Assembly: GCA_030180135.1 (NCBI GenBank)
Contig: CM058232.1
Span: 89,330,630 to 89,394,629 of the forward strand
Direction of reading: 5' to 3'
DNA length: 64,000 nucleotides
DNA from: Orychophragmus violaceus
Lineage: Eukaryota; Streptophyta; Magnoliopsida; Brassicales; Brassicaceae
Shown here: piece by piece, positions 43,644-55,779 of the stretch
How the letters are laid out: each line of letters starts with the position of its first letter
Numbering within the stretch: the stretch's first letter is position 1
Notes under the pieces: model-generated
What the model was told of the DNA's origin: nothing
What the model saw: the letters and a program-made list of their open reading frames with translations, nothing else
The model's database searches: none
Position numbers and translations under genes: made by a program

Positions 43644-44839
43644 TCTATATTATAAAGACAGGAAACTGACTGTGGTACATATATGTTGTATTCCCGAAAA
43701 TAGCCCTTGATTTTGTTAAGGATTGTATTTTCATTAAGGGTAAAAGTGGAATATTCGTAAATTTGGTCATGCCTGGATATTTGGGCGGATCCGAATTTGG
43801 AATACGGATATACACGTGGATCCAGTTTTTTAAATCTTCATCATTCATTTCGTAGATTTAATATTATCCGTCGGATTAGTTGGGTTTTTTAATCCTACCA
43901 TTTATTTATTTTTAATTCATTTTATCAACCGACTTACCATACATATTTATTTTCGTAGCCTATATTTTAGGAAGCAGAAATCTACAATTTTGGTGAATAT
44001 TTTTTACAGCCTTGATAAATATCAATTTTAATTCATTTAGTTAATTTAATTCCTAAAAATACATAATATATTTTTGAATATCGTATTAATTCGAGTTTGG
44101 AAAAAAATATTATATGGCATAAACCATGCTTTCGAGAGAAGTTTGTGAAATCCTATATAATAGGAGCTTGGGGTGGTCTATAAACACAATCGTTTGTATC
44201 TTTTAAATTTTCAAGAACTTTCTCTATTTTTTCTCATTGGCCATTGAAGTTTTCTTCCGGATCATCAAAGGTTTGGTCAAATGATCCGTTGTCATTTCTA
44301 TTATTTTCTTCTTCTTATCGATTTTGAAAGGATTCTATATTTTTGGTTTTTTAATTTTGTTTTGTCATTTGGTCTCATGAAAGAAGAGGCTAAAATTTAA
44401 TGATGTGAGGTGAACTAACAAACGTCTGAGAATTTCTATAGAAAGAAGTGTGAATTTATAATTGATATCTAAAAGTCCGAATGATGGTTGTTTCCAAGAC
44501 GTTGTTAGTTCACATCACAAGTCACGTTGTCATAATGAGCCTATAGTCCGAATAAGTGTTGTCGACATTGATTTGGTAGTAAACAATCGATTTTCAAGAA
44601 ACTTTCTTTCTATTTTTGTTTTCTCATTTGCTATGGCAGTCTTCTTCCGGATCATTAATTCTTTAATCAAATGATCCGTTATCATTTCTATTACTTTCTT
44701 ATATTTAACGATTTAATATGGATTTCTATGTTTTTTTGTTTTTAATTCTGTTTTGGTACTAATAGTATTGTTACATGATGAATCGGCTGGATTTTCTCAC
44801 TGAAAAATTGTAACAATAAAAAGATATTAATGTTGATTT

Positions 44840-44861
44840 TTATTAGTTAACCCAATTATTG

Positions 44862-44892
<31 letters not shown>

Positions 44893-46936
44893 TATTATTT
44901 TTATTGTTTATATTATGTATATATCTTACACAGCTATTGACTATTGGTTTGGTGTAACAACCATATATTATTTTTTGTTATATTATTGTTAGTGACAATA
45001 GTTACTAACAACCTATTTGCAATATACTGACAGCTATATATTAAATTATTGGACATTTGTTTCATGTTTATATTATTTTACATGCTCATCATACCTAGTC
45101 ACCGAGAGAAATAAGTAACTAAATTATTTTTATTGCTTTTGGTTTATTTCGTCTTTAAAATTTTCTAAATATTTTATTTCCTAATTTTAATCTAAAAAAA
45201 CAAATTTGAATGATATTTAATTTTGATAAATTTTATTCTTCAATTATGGAAATGATATATCTTGATTATAAAATCCCGTAAATATCTCATTTCCTATCGT
45301 TATGCTCAACAAAAAAGATAATTTTATATAATATTTAATTTTTTAAAAATCACAATTCTTTAATATTCTAATATATCTTTTAAATCATAACAATATTAGA
45401 AGTATGGAAAACAAAAATTATTTTATTTATAAAACTTTCATATCAACCCTATTTATTTTTACTATGTAACTCAATTATTGATATATATTCATAATATTTT
45501 TTTTGTTTATATTACGTATATATCTTACACATCTATTGACTATTGGTTTGGTGTAATAGTTATATATTATTTTTTGTTATATTATTGTTAGTGACAATAG
45601 TTACTAACGAGTAATACTTGGGTTCACCCCTAGGGGTGAACCCGTTCATTCACCCCCTCATTTTTAACCAATCAAATGATTACACATAATTTAGTATTAA
45701 AAATAATTAAAATTTAAAAAAGTTTTTAAAATAAATAAAAAACGAAAATAAAAGAAAATTATGTTTTATTTTAGACAAAAAATTTTAAAACTAAAATAAA
45801 CTAATTTATATATATATATATAAAAAATAAATTCAAATCTTAAACCCTAAACCTTAAATTCTAATCTTTAAACCTTGAACCATAATTTGAAAACCTAAAA
45901 AAACAAAAATTTAAACTAAACCCTAATCCCTAAACCCAATTTGTAAATCTTAAAAAATGAAAACCTAAACCCTATTCCCTAAACCCAAACCCTAATTTAA
46001 AAAAAAAAAAAAAACTAAACCCTAATCCCTGAACCCTAAACCCTAATCTCTAAACCGTAAATCCCAAAGGGTTTAAACCCTAAATTCTAAACCCTAATCC
46101 CTAAAGACTAAACCCTAATCTCTAAACTCTAAACCCCAAATCCCAAAGGGCTTAAACCCTAAATTCTAAACCCTAAACCCAAATCCATAAACTCTAATCC
46201 TTAAACCTTAAACCCTAAACTCTAAAAGACTAAAATCCTAAATCATAAACCCTAATTCATAAACCGAAACCCCAATTTGTAGACTCTAAAAATATATAAA
46301 TATTGATATATATTATTATCTATTTTTATAAATATTTGAATGTGTTTAATTACTTAATTTTAATTTTATAATTTTTATTTAAAAATAATACCACATGGCA
46401 TATTTTATTGGCTAAGAAAAGAGGGGGTGAACAAATGTGTTCACCCCTATTATTTTTCGTTACTAACAGCCTACTTGCAATCTACTGACAGTTATATATT
46501 AAATTATTGAAAATTTGTTTCATGTTTATATTATTTTGCATGCTCATCATACCCAGTGACTGTGACTGAGAGAAATAAGTAACACAATTATTTTTATTAC
46601 TTTTTGTTTATGTATATGGTTTTTTCATCTTTAAAATTTTCTAAATATTTCACTTCCTAATTTTAATCTAAAAAAGCAAATTTAATTGACATTTAGTTTT
46701 AATAAATTTTATTTTTCAACTATGGAAATGATATATCTTGATTTTAAAATCCCATAAATATATCATTTTCTAATGTTAAGCTCAACAACAAAGATAATTT
46801 CTATTACATTTAATTTTAATAAATCACAATTCTGTAATATTCTACTATATCTTTTAAATCATAACAATATTATAATTATGGAAAACAAAAATTATTTTAT
46901 TTATGAAACTTTCATATCAACCCTATTTATTATTGT
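44840..46936. repeat. 619-bp tandem duplication inside the Helitron, second copy split by MULE
   Basis: 44840-45458 is repeated from about 45459, with shared landmarks CAATTATTGATAT, CTATTGACTATTGGTTTGG and CTTTCATATCAACCC. The second copy is interrupted at 45608 and resumes at 46468. Confidence 0.75.
45609..46458. mobile_element. MULE-type non-autonomous element rich in telomere-like repeats
   Basis: GTTACTAAC occurs directly on both sides (45600-45608 and 46459-46467), a 9-bp target duplication typical of Mutator-like elements. The undisturbed duplicate at about 45000 shows the empty site. Ends share inverted GGGGTGAAC and TTCACCCCCTC words. The interior (45838-46270) is a degenerate CCCTAAA array. 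No transposase. Confidence 0.82.
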
Positions 46937-47732
46937 TAAGATAATATTTATGAAAATATAAAATTAATACTATTAGTTATATTTAGAGATTTTAGTTATC
47001 GTTATTTCTACTGAATTAATCCGTGATTAAATATATGTTGATAAATATTAAATATACCTGGATCTCTATTCATATTTTTAGAAACATTTTGCTTTTTTCA
47101 AATTATAAACATAGATATACTCTTTCAATTATATATGGAAATTCCATATTTTTTAGTAGGTATCAGCTCGTTCTTCTCATTCTTCACAACTGTAACTTAA
47201 TAAAGATTAAAAACAATATTTTGGAATATACTAACTATCATATATTACAGATAAATATCCACACTATATAATATAAAAAGATTACTACGTAGATCCGAAA
47301 ACTATATAAAAACTTTTTATTATAGAAAACATAAATAATTAAAATAAATAGTAATATAAACAAATATAATGATCTCGAATAAAAAATCGATCAAAAACAA
47401 ATAGAAAAGAATCATCAAATTAATACTACGTGCTCAGTGCGTTTAATATTTATTTTAATTGGAAATAACAATTAGGAGTAAACATAATCAATTATAAATG
47501 CTTTAAAAAGAATAAAACAAAATCAAATGTTTTCCAAAACTAATTAAAAACAAACTCAGAAATAAAAAAACATCTCTTTTTAACATCTAAAATATAAATA
47601 GAAAAATAATTATTTAACTACCATATATTAATACAAAAAACGTCTATTAAAATAAATAAATAAATCAAATAATTTTTTAATGTGAATAAAAATAAAAATA
47701 TACCCGTACGCTCAGTGCGGATCAGACTCTAA

Positions 47733-48181
47733 TTTTAATAGAATTTTATTTATTTATTGTGTTTTTCCTTCAGTTCATGTTTTGTATTATATGGATTACA
47801 ACATGATTTCCATAATTGTCTTTATAATTTAAAAGTTAAATTTGTTTTTGTTTGTTGTATTTTTATGTGTATGTATGTTTGGTTATATTTTTTAAGAAAT
47901 TAGTTGATATACATGATATTTTGAAATTTTAATCTTATAAGTAAAAATATATAAGGAATATACGTCCAAATAACATCAGAATAAAATCAATGATAACTAA
48001 ATTATTTAAACAACAATAGATTTTCAATGGAACTTAAAGTTTTCAAACCAATAATAATAGTTTGTACTAAAAATTTAAGAATTTATAAACTAATAACAAT
48101 CAAATCTCAAAATTTTAAAAATTCTTTAAAAAAATTTATCTACCATTAACTCCCTTATCATATTCATATTACTATGTAAAG
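47733..48181. other. intergenic AT-rich DNA
   Basis: No gene or element recognised. Confidence 0.4.
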
Positions 48182-48374
48182 TAGGAATGTTGTGATGATG
48201 GGGTACCCTACACTACAGTAGACTAAACCCGATGCGGGCTAAGGCCAAAGTCACCAAATCGGCCAAGCCAAATGACTTTTAAAAAAAAAGATTAGGGGTA
48301 GCCCGGTTAGGACCAGACTAAATAAAAATTGGGACAATGTTGTACAGCTAGATTAGTCCATCGCAGCATCCCTA
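48182..48374. mobile_element. old hAT-like MITE
   Basis: TAGGAATGTTGTGATG at the left and the inverted TAGGGATGCTGCGATG at the right; the three differences are all C/T or G/A transitions. TAGGGATG ends are common in plant hAT MITEs. The target duplication is no longer recognisable. Confidence 0.55.
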
Positions 48375-48487
48375 TATATTAGTAATCAAGAATCACAGGC
48401 TCACAGCCATTTGTTTTAATGATTGTGCATAAGACCTTTATCCACCGATGGAATATCGCCATCATCTATCTATAATTCAATTAGGGC

Positions 48488-48723
48488 ATGAACATCCATG
48501 AACCCCTACGGGGGTTCTTAAAAAAAAATTTTTTTTTTTTTTTTTTTTGGGAAAAGTGTAAAAAAAAAAAATTGAAAAAAAAAAATTGGACGAATGACAA
48601 GCTGCCACGTGTCATGAACAGTGTAAAAACCGGTTCTTAAATAAAGATTTTTAGAATCCGATTCTTAACTATTCACGTGGGACCCTTAAGAACCCCACCC
48701 GTTAAGAACCCTCAATGTTCATT
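48488..48723. mobile_element. MITE-like element C
   Basis: Left ATGAACATCCATGAACCCC and right GGGTTCTTAACG-type inverted ends (AATGTTCATT at the border). The interior has A/T runs and CCACGTGTC, plus TTCACGTGGG near the right side. Same class as A, B and D. Confidence 0.5.
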
Positions 48724-50862
48724 ATAACTCACGTTGCTTTGTTTTGCTTTTAACTTCTTTTGGATCCTTTCTCATGTCATGGTGGCTGCTTCCCTCCGAC
48801 CACATAAGAGATCTCATTGGTCACATCAAGGACCCCAATTGAGAAAATAATATTATTACTTAAATTTCAAAAATATATATATATATAAACAAAACAAAAC
48901 AATCACGTATAAGGGATCAATATTCAAGATTTCGTTATCTTAATTTTTAAATGTATGTTATGGTTTTTTTTTTTAAGTAAAGGAAAAGTTGCAACTTTAG
49001 GACTAACCTCGAGAATGCAGAAAAGCAAAGTGAGAACTCAAAATCAGCAAATGGGTATTTTGTTTTTTGGACCAACGACTGGTCTCATCCAACTTTGTTT
49101 TAAGCCTGCAAGCAGTATCCAATCCCCAGTTTTGAATTATGTGTTACTTTGAGACAGAACCTGATGCTTCAGAATGTTCCAAGTATACCATGTGATTTAA
49201 AAAAAAAATTGCTAAAACAAAACTAAAAGAAATTTAAATTATAACAGTAAAGAAAAGGGAAGTCAGATAAAGAAAAAGATCGACCCTGATGAATAAATGA
49301 GGTAAGGAAAAGAGAGAATTTAATAATTAAGGGAACTATATCAAAACCAAAGTGGGTCTTTTTGAATCATTTCCATTGAGGATTAAGATGTGTGGATGAA
49401 TCAATAGTGTGGGAAAAAGCATTAAGATGCATAAGTACCATACACAAACATACCAAAACTAATTACTAGTTATGATGAATCTTAAACCTGTCAAGCAATC
49501 ATCCAATCTCAAGCTAAAATGTACTGATAATTTTTACAGTCAAAATTTAGATCTACACATTCGGATACTCATTTAAGTTTGGTTTGGATTTTGGGTTTTA
49601 GATATTTCGGATATAGATATATAAAAACCGTTTGAATATCTATATTTAGGGCAGTTTCGGTTTGGTTATTAAGGTTTTCGAGGCGGGTTTGCATAATAAC
49701 TAGAAACCAACTAGTAAATGGAAAAGGAATTTGGGTTTGGTTCGGCCCTAAAGTACTACATAGCATAGCAGGCAAAACCGACTATGAGGCGTTACATTAT
49801 GGATGTTTTTAGATATTGAAGTGATTTTTGTGAGAAGATAAAGATGCAGCCGATGTTGTTGCATAAAAAAGTGAGTTATGAAGCCTAAAGAGAAGGGTGG
49901 AGATCTTAGAATAATATAAAGAATCATTCTTAAAGAGAAAAAAAAACAAAAAAACAATGTATCTGTTTCTTTTGGAAGAGGGTGGGTTGTTCTGTTGTAC
50001 CTTTGTTTTACCAAAGTTTAATGCTTTATATGAGTAGCTTGCTCTGTAGGCTGCAGTAATGGAATAGTAGCAACGGTTTACATGGCCCACGGCTCCGGTC
50101 CAGTGTCTTCCTGCAGTGTAACAAAAAAAAAAAACCCAACAAAACCACTTTCCTTAACAACCAAGGAATTATGACATAATCAGAATCCACAGCATAAAAG
50201 GGCGTAAACTTGAATGATTAGTATGAAACCCATTGTCACAAAAAGTTAAAGGTATTGTATATTTCAAAGTACAAGTTGTGAAATCAAGTGAAAAGTATTA
50301 GATAGGGGTGAATATGCCATATTTGAAACTAGATCAGAAAGAAATGTTAACTTGACCAAACATGATGTTGGCCTAACAAGTGTAAACATCTTAAACACTG
50401 AAAATGTAAGTGCTTGGAGACAGCAGATTCGACTCACATTATTGAAAAGGGTCTACTCTCTAAAACAGAGTTAAATTACATAGTATGGATTCCGTCCTAA
50501 AAAAACATACGGATCCACATGCCCGGAACCTTCTAACAGTTCAAAAAAATTGTTAACTTATGTTGTTTTTGTTAAAAACGATTTTTTCCATATATTCAGA
50601 AATGAACATGTGAAATAATATAACTAGTAGCACCATATTAAACTGGCTTATAACGAATCTTTTGATTAGTCTAGGCAGTTTGTAGATGGTGAAACCAGAG
50701 AATCTCACTAAACAAGTTCACTGGAAAAGAGCAAGTGTTCATGAAAAGTGTAAGTGTGTCAGTTTAACAGGACGTGGATAGTTAGGAAGGTCCTAAATTG
50801 GCCAATTCTCCAGTCAAGGATATGGTTAGACAAATTAAGGAAAACCGAATGAAGAAAGATAC
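48724..50862. other. intergenic DNA upstream of CLE45
   Basis: No gene recognised. A block at 49560-49760 is rich in GGTTTGG/TTTCGG words typical of decayed DNA transposons, without definable ends. Confidence 0.35.
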
Positions 50863-51115
50863 TTAGAGCATATACAATGGAGGTTTTAAAGAGGTTCTTA
50901 ACACAGTTTTTAAGGCAAATTGTGAGTCCTAGCTAAGACACAGGTTTTTGGAAAGCTTAGATAAGGACCGACTCTTCATTGTTCACAGTGACGTGTCGGT
51001 CCGTAATTGGCCACTTTTTATTTTTTTACAAAATTACGAGAAAAAAAAATAAAAAAATAAATAAAAATTCAATTAAGAACCTGTCTTCACAGGTTCACCG
51101 TTGGACTTGGTCTTA
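50863..51115. mobile_element. MITE-like element D in the CLE45 promoter
   Basis: TTAGAGCATATACAATGG at the left and the inverted CGTTGGACTTGGTCTTAG at the right. Contains GTGACGTGTCGG, an ACGT-core site. Ends about 205 bp upstream of the CLE45 TATA box. Confidence 0.6.
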
Positions 51116-51318
51116 GATTTCAATCATTTCTCAGATTCTTCCAATAACAGCCTTAGATTTCCCAAAGAAATGTTTTTTTTTAAGTGAATCTAAATTTCTT
51201 AGGGGCCCACTGTGCGCTTTACACTTTAAAGCTCCCCTCCAAATCTAATTAACTGATTTATATTTATATAACAGAACACATATGAGTTGAGAAGGGATAC
51301 AATATCATTCTCGTTCTC

Positions 51319-51327
51319 GCTATATAA
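51319..51327 (+). promoter_or_regulatory. probable TATA box of CLE45
   Basis: GCTATATAA, about 70 bp upstream of the ATG at 51395, implies a 5' UTR of roughly 40-45 bases. Confidence 0.6.
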
Positions 51328-51394
51328 CCCACCCTCTTATTTCTTTGAAGAAAAGAAAGATACTCTGATTCTTCTTGTCTGCCCAAGTTAAGAA

Positions 51395-51757
51395 ATGCTA
51401 GGTTACAGTACAAGAATGATGCTTTGTCTTCTTGTCTGCATAGGATTACTATCAGACAACAGATATAAGGTCTCAGCCTTGAGAAATACAGAGTTTTTCC
51501 TCGGAGAAAAGGCTGGTGTTGAGGCAGGTGAAATTGCTAAGCTAAGGAGCATCGATATTCATTCTACGCACAACGGTGAAGATCAAGGAATGCTCAGGGG
51601 AAACCGGCGAATTCTTGAGGAGGATAACAAGAATAAAGTTAAAGCTGAGGATACACAAGCACAAAAGAATCAGACAAGGGACTTGTTCCAATCAAGCAAG
51701 AGACGTGTAAGAAGAGGATCAGATCCTATCCACAACAAATCAGAGCCAATTTCTTGA
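51395..51757 (+). CDS. CLE45: CLE45 signalling peptide precursor (120 aa)
   Basis: A single-exon secreted precursor. Residues 8-24 or so (MMLCLLVCIGLLS core) form a signal peptide. A variable, charged middle region follows. The CLE dodecapeptide RRVRRGSDPIHN is at residues 103-114 (51701-51736), followed by a six-residue tail. This peptide sequence is that of Arabidopsis CLE45, a ligand of BAM3-type receptor kinases that restrains protophloem differentiation in roots and also acts in pollen through SKM receptors. Length fits the family. The ATG at 51395 is the first in frame; a second Met at residue 8 could also serve and would still leave a signal peptide. Same strand as the MYB-CC gene about 44 kb upstream, its close neighbour in Arabidopsis. 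A MITE lies in the proximal promoter. Confidence 0.96.
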   Translation: MLGYSTRMMLCLLVCIGLLSDNRYKVSALRNTEFFLGEKAGVEAGEIAKLRSIDIHSTHNGEDQGMLRGNRRILEEDNKNKVKAEDTQAQKNQTRDLFQSSKRRVRRGSDPIHNKSEPIS

Positions 51758-52579
51758 GTGGCAGTATGGCACAACAAACAATCAAATAAAGAAATGGCAA
51801 CATACGATCAACCTTATCAAGCTGGAGGTAGGTTAGTTGGTTTTGTTTTCAAAGTACAGAATATTAGCTGTTGAAGGACAGCATTGTCTGTTCAGATACA
51901 CACCACTCTGCCTGGAGAATACACATTTGTTTTTCAAAATATTTATTTGGTCTAAGTTTCTTGATAAGTTTTGTTCTTTTCTGCATTACTTTTGACTCCA
52001 CCAAAAAACATATATTTATGTTGTATATACACAAAGGTTTTGATTGTCTACAACTTCATTGTGAAACGTCTCTTTTCCCGCCCTTTTGAGCTTAAAAGGT
52101 AACCAATTCTATCAACAAGTGAAAATCGAGAATCCAAGAAAAATTAAAGTTATATAAGCAAACCTCTGCTTGCAAGAAACCATAAATCAAGATTTGATAG
52201 AACAGAGAATTTTACTGATTCAAAATTTTAGATTCCTTTGCTTCTTCTCGTGCATAAGACTCGGATCATTGATGGCACACAGGACAGGAGTAAGATCAAC
52301 CTTAAAGATAATTTAAAACGCAGGAGCCATACAAAAACTTGCGGAAAACGAGGACGTACGGTAAGTTAATACTTCACCGCCTCGAGGAACCGCCAGCCAC
52401 GATTCGCTGAAGGCCTAGATGCCTAACAATTACCAGAGAGATTAACCATTACTTGAATAATTTAGTTGTGAGGCCCAGTCTATAAAACAAATTACTGGGC
52501 CTATTCGTTACCGTGTTTTGTGCTCGAGAGATTTTTTTTCTTAAAGTTGAAAGAATCCATCTATTAAACCTACAAAGAT
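51758..52579. other. 3' flank of CLE45
   Basis: The 3' UTR probably lies in the first 100-300 bases (AATAAAG at about 51785). Nothing else was recognised up to the SINE. Confidence 0.4.
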
Positions 52580-52807
52580 GTGAAGCAACCGTGGTTTAAT
52601 GGTCAAGTGGTTAAAGTTTTACACCGGTAGGTATTGGGTTCGAATCCCCGAAAGCGCAGTTTTACAAGATTAATGAAGACAAACTTATAAGAAAGTTTTC
52701 AGGAGCAGGTGGAGCCGTTGATCGTGACCGTTGATGGATTCTCGTAGAACGGAGTTAGTATTATCTGTAAAATTGTCCTTGTAATAGTTCTCATAAAAAA
52801 AAAAACA
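52580..52807 (+). mobile_element. tRNA-derived SINE
   Basis: The 5' part has RNA polymerase III promoter boxes: A box TGGTCAAGTGG (52600-52610) and B box GGTTCGAATCC (52637-52647). A tRNA-unrelated body and an A tail follow. TACAAAGAT flanks both ends (52571-52579 and 52808-52816), with further imperfect matching outward. About 228 bp, in the range of Brassicaceae SINEs. Confidence 0.88.
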
Positions 52808-52816
52808 TACAAAGAT

Positions 52817-53403
52817 AAAAGTTGCTGGAAAAACAACAAACTCTCATCAAAAAATATTTGCTGGTAAAACTGCAAACTATGAAATTTTGGCTAGTATGGT
52901 TTGTACTACTAAATTTATTGTGTTACCACCTAAATTTCAATTTGGCGGTGTGCTAATTATTAACAGAAGAAACAAATCAAACATATGGTGATAAGTGATA
53001 ACCCTTGTTCTGAATTCCACGAGAGGTAAGTGGTTCGAGCGGTCGGTTTAGGTCTAGCCAGTTAACAAAAAATCAAAAATTAATTGAAATTTAATTTTGA
53101 GTGTTTCTTTTTGGATACTAATAAATTATTTGTGTTCTGATAGAACTTGAAAAATCATATCTTGAGTTCAGTTTTCTATCCACAAAAATACATATTTCTG
53201 AAAATCCATAAAATACACATATTCAAATATGATAACTCAAAAAAACCCCTAAAACCCTTTGACAAAAAAAAAAACATGAAGTTTTTAGGTACACATATAC
53301 TCTAAATTTACTGATGTTTCAATTATGCTTATAAGTTATAACTACTAATTTTTTATTTATTTTAAATTAAATATATGTAAAATATAATTAATTTTTCATG
53401 TTT
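52817..53403. other. intergenic DNA
   Basis: No gene or element recognised. Confidence 0.4.
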
Positions 53404-54210
53404 ATAATAAATTTTGGCGGGGAACAAAATCTTGCATTTTTGGTAGGAAACCAAAATTTTATGTTTTTTGCGAGAAAACATTATCTTATATTTTTAGCGG
53501 GAAAAGTGAATTTTATATTTTTGGCGAGAAAACAGAATCTAACGTTTTTAGTGAGCAAACAAAATCTTACGATTTTGGCGAGAAAACGGAGTCTTACTCT
53601 TTTGGGCGAAAAACAAAAAAATGTAAGTTTTTAGCGGAAAAAATAGAATTTATGTTTTAGCGGAAAATCAAATTTATATTTTTGGTAGGAAAATAAATCT
53701 TTACATTTTTGGCAAAACAACAAAAAAGTCTTACCTTTTTGGCACAAAAGTTTTGTGAAAATTGAGTTTTACGTTTTTGGCATGAAAATGAAATTTTACG
53801 TTCTCTTGGGGGGAAACATAATTTACATTATTGGCGAAAAATAAAATATTTCATTTTTTGTAGAGAAAACGATATCTTAGGTTTTTGACAAAAAAAAAGA
53901 GAATATTACATACGTTTTTGGAGAAACATAATCTTTTTTTTTGCAGGAGAAAGTATCTTATGTTTTTACAGAAAAACAAAATCTTATATTTTTGACGAAA
54001 AACATAATCTTAATTTTTCGTGTTTTACATTTTTGGCATGAAATTAGAATTTTACATTTTGACAGGAAAATATAATTTTACTATTTCAAGAAGTAGTTGG
54101 AATTTTTTTTTGATAGAAAAACAAAATTTTGTGTATTTTGTGAGAAAATAAGATTTTATATTTTTGTCGAGAAAATAAATTTTACATTTTTGATAGAAAC
54201 AAAATCTTCA
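53404..54210. repeat. degenerate 27-bp minisatellite with E2F-like cores
   Basis: About 30 diverged units of roughly 27 bp, of the type TTTTTGGCGAGAAAACAAAA plus TCTTACG. Best preserved at 53410-53620, where the period also shows as nine-residue repeats in one frame. TTTTGGCGGGGAA at 53412-53424 fits the plant E2F consensus; most other units are one or two bases away. Confidence 0.8.
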
Positions 54211-54836
54211 ATTAATTTATCTAATATTATTTTAAAATTAAAGTAGTCAAACATTATTATATGATTATTGATGTAATTAAAAATACTACGGATACCAAAA
54301 ACCTAATATGGTAAATTCAATTTGAACCCATAAATAAAAAAATACTCCATTTTAAACTCATTTTCACTATTTAAATGGTAGAGTTTTGAACTTTTTTTTT
54401 TTCAAAATTTTGGATATTGTTGGATAATTACTTATATTTAACATACATAGTTGAAACTCGAAAGGTAGGTATAATGGTCTTTTGTTCATATATTTGTATT
54501 AAACATTCATTTTTTAGAATTCTACACTTTTTAAAAGATATATATATATATATATATATAATGTACTAATTTAAAGATTCACAAAATCATCAAAAGTTCA
54601 TCCTAGAAATAATATCCTCCCAGGCACGAATACCGAAATAGCCACCTCCCTTTTCAGCTGACGTCTTCTTCCAGGCCGGCGTTCCTTGTCGTCGTCGGGG
54701 AGGCTCCTTTAGTTGTCGTTCTCCTTAGTTGACTCATCTCCAGCTGCCATCTCCGACGGTTGCTCCGACCTCATCTTCGTCCGCCGCTTCCTCTGCTCTG
54801 TATTACGTTTTGCTCATCGTCTGCCGCCGTCAAATC
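54211..54836. other. intergenic DNA with TA run and exon-like debris
   Basis: A (TA)n run lies at about 54539-54560. From 54620 the sequence turns GC-rich with codon-like content, but no protein was recognised. It ends at the LTR start. Confidence 0.35.
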
Positions 54837-55705
54837 TGTAAAGCCCAAACCGGCCACTAAGATGGGTGAGGTTCACCAACACCCTAGCATCAAACTAAGT
54901 ATAAAATTTTCCATGTAAGAATTCTGTTCTCTTAAGCTAACAATAGTAAGACATATTAGATAAGGTAAACTGGATATTTTATTAATCAACCAAAGGTACT
55001 GATACAATGTAGTTCAAAGTCATTATGCTACAAAGAGCATTCAGTCCTATCAATCCAGTTCTAACACACACACACACGTCCGTCTAGGTCCTTGTTCCGC
55101 GCGCCTAAGCCCGATCAACCTCAGGTCCTGTATGATAAAACGCATAAAAAGGTTAACATACTTAGAATATCATTTCCAACAACCTAATGCATCCATGAAT
55201 ATCTATACGTTCGCCCACTTAATCGCTATGTCTTAAATTCCACTAAGACCGTTAAACGCTTAAAGATGAGAATAGACCACGCCCTTGACCGGACCATGAT
55301 CCGCGACTCACGTCCGTGCACCCAACGATTGTCATGAGCACTATCCGAGATCGCTAACCGACCCTACCACGATCGTACGTTCGCACCCGTTCAGGTCATG
55401 AATACCAACTGCATCATGATCCGCGAATGGTCGCGTCCGTTCGTAGACAACCGTCCCGATGGTTTGACTGTGGCGATTTGGCTTGCGGAATTGGCGACTG
55501 TCCTAGTCGACCATGCGACCCCACTGGCCCATAATCCGACTTCCACACGTGACCCAATTCCCAAGCGCATCCGCTCTTAGTCTCGGACGCACACGATCAT
55601 TGACCCAACCGACCAACATCCTATGCGCCTGATCAGGAAGGATTTTCTTAACCGTGGATACAACTTAGCGTGAATCTTCCTAAGTATAAACCGCATATAA
55701 GGAGG

Positions 55706-55779
<74 letters not shown>

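Larger units (their letters stand above)
43644..47732 (+). mobile_element. non-autonomous Helitron
   Basis: Starts TCTATATTATAAAG after an A (43643) and ends CAGTGCGGATCAGACTCTAA before a T (47733), i.e. 5' TC, a degenerate GC hairpin (CGCTCAGTGCG) and CTRR at the 3' end, inserted between A and T. This is the ATREP-like layout. No Rep/helicase or RPA reading is present. A second hairpin-like word, ACGTGCTCAGTGCGT, at about 47432 suggests an internal older 3' end. It contains a 619-bp tandem duplication and a MULE. Confidence 0.75.

Noticed and set aside
45838..46270. Interstitial telomere from chromosome fusion
   Set aside because: The array is degenerate and wholly contained in a MULE with 9-bp target duplications.
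52590..52660. tRNA gene
   Set aside because: Pol III boxes are present, but no cloverleaf could be drawn and the sequence continues into a body with A tail and target duplications, so it is a SINE.
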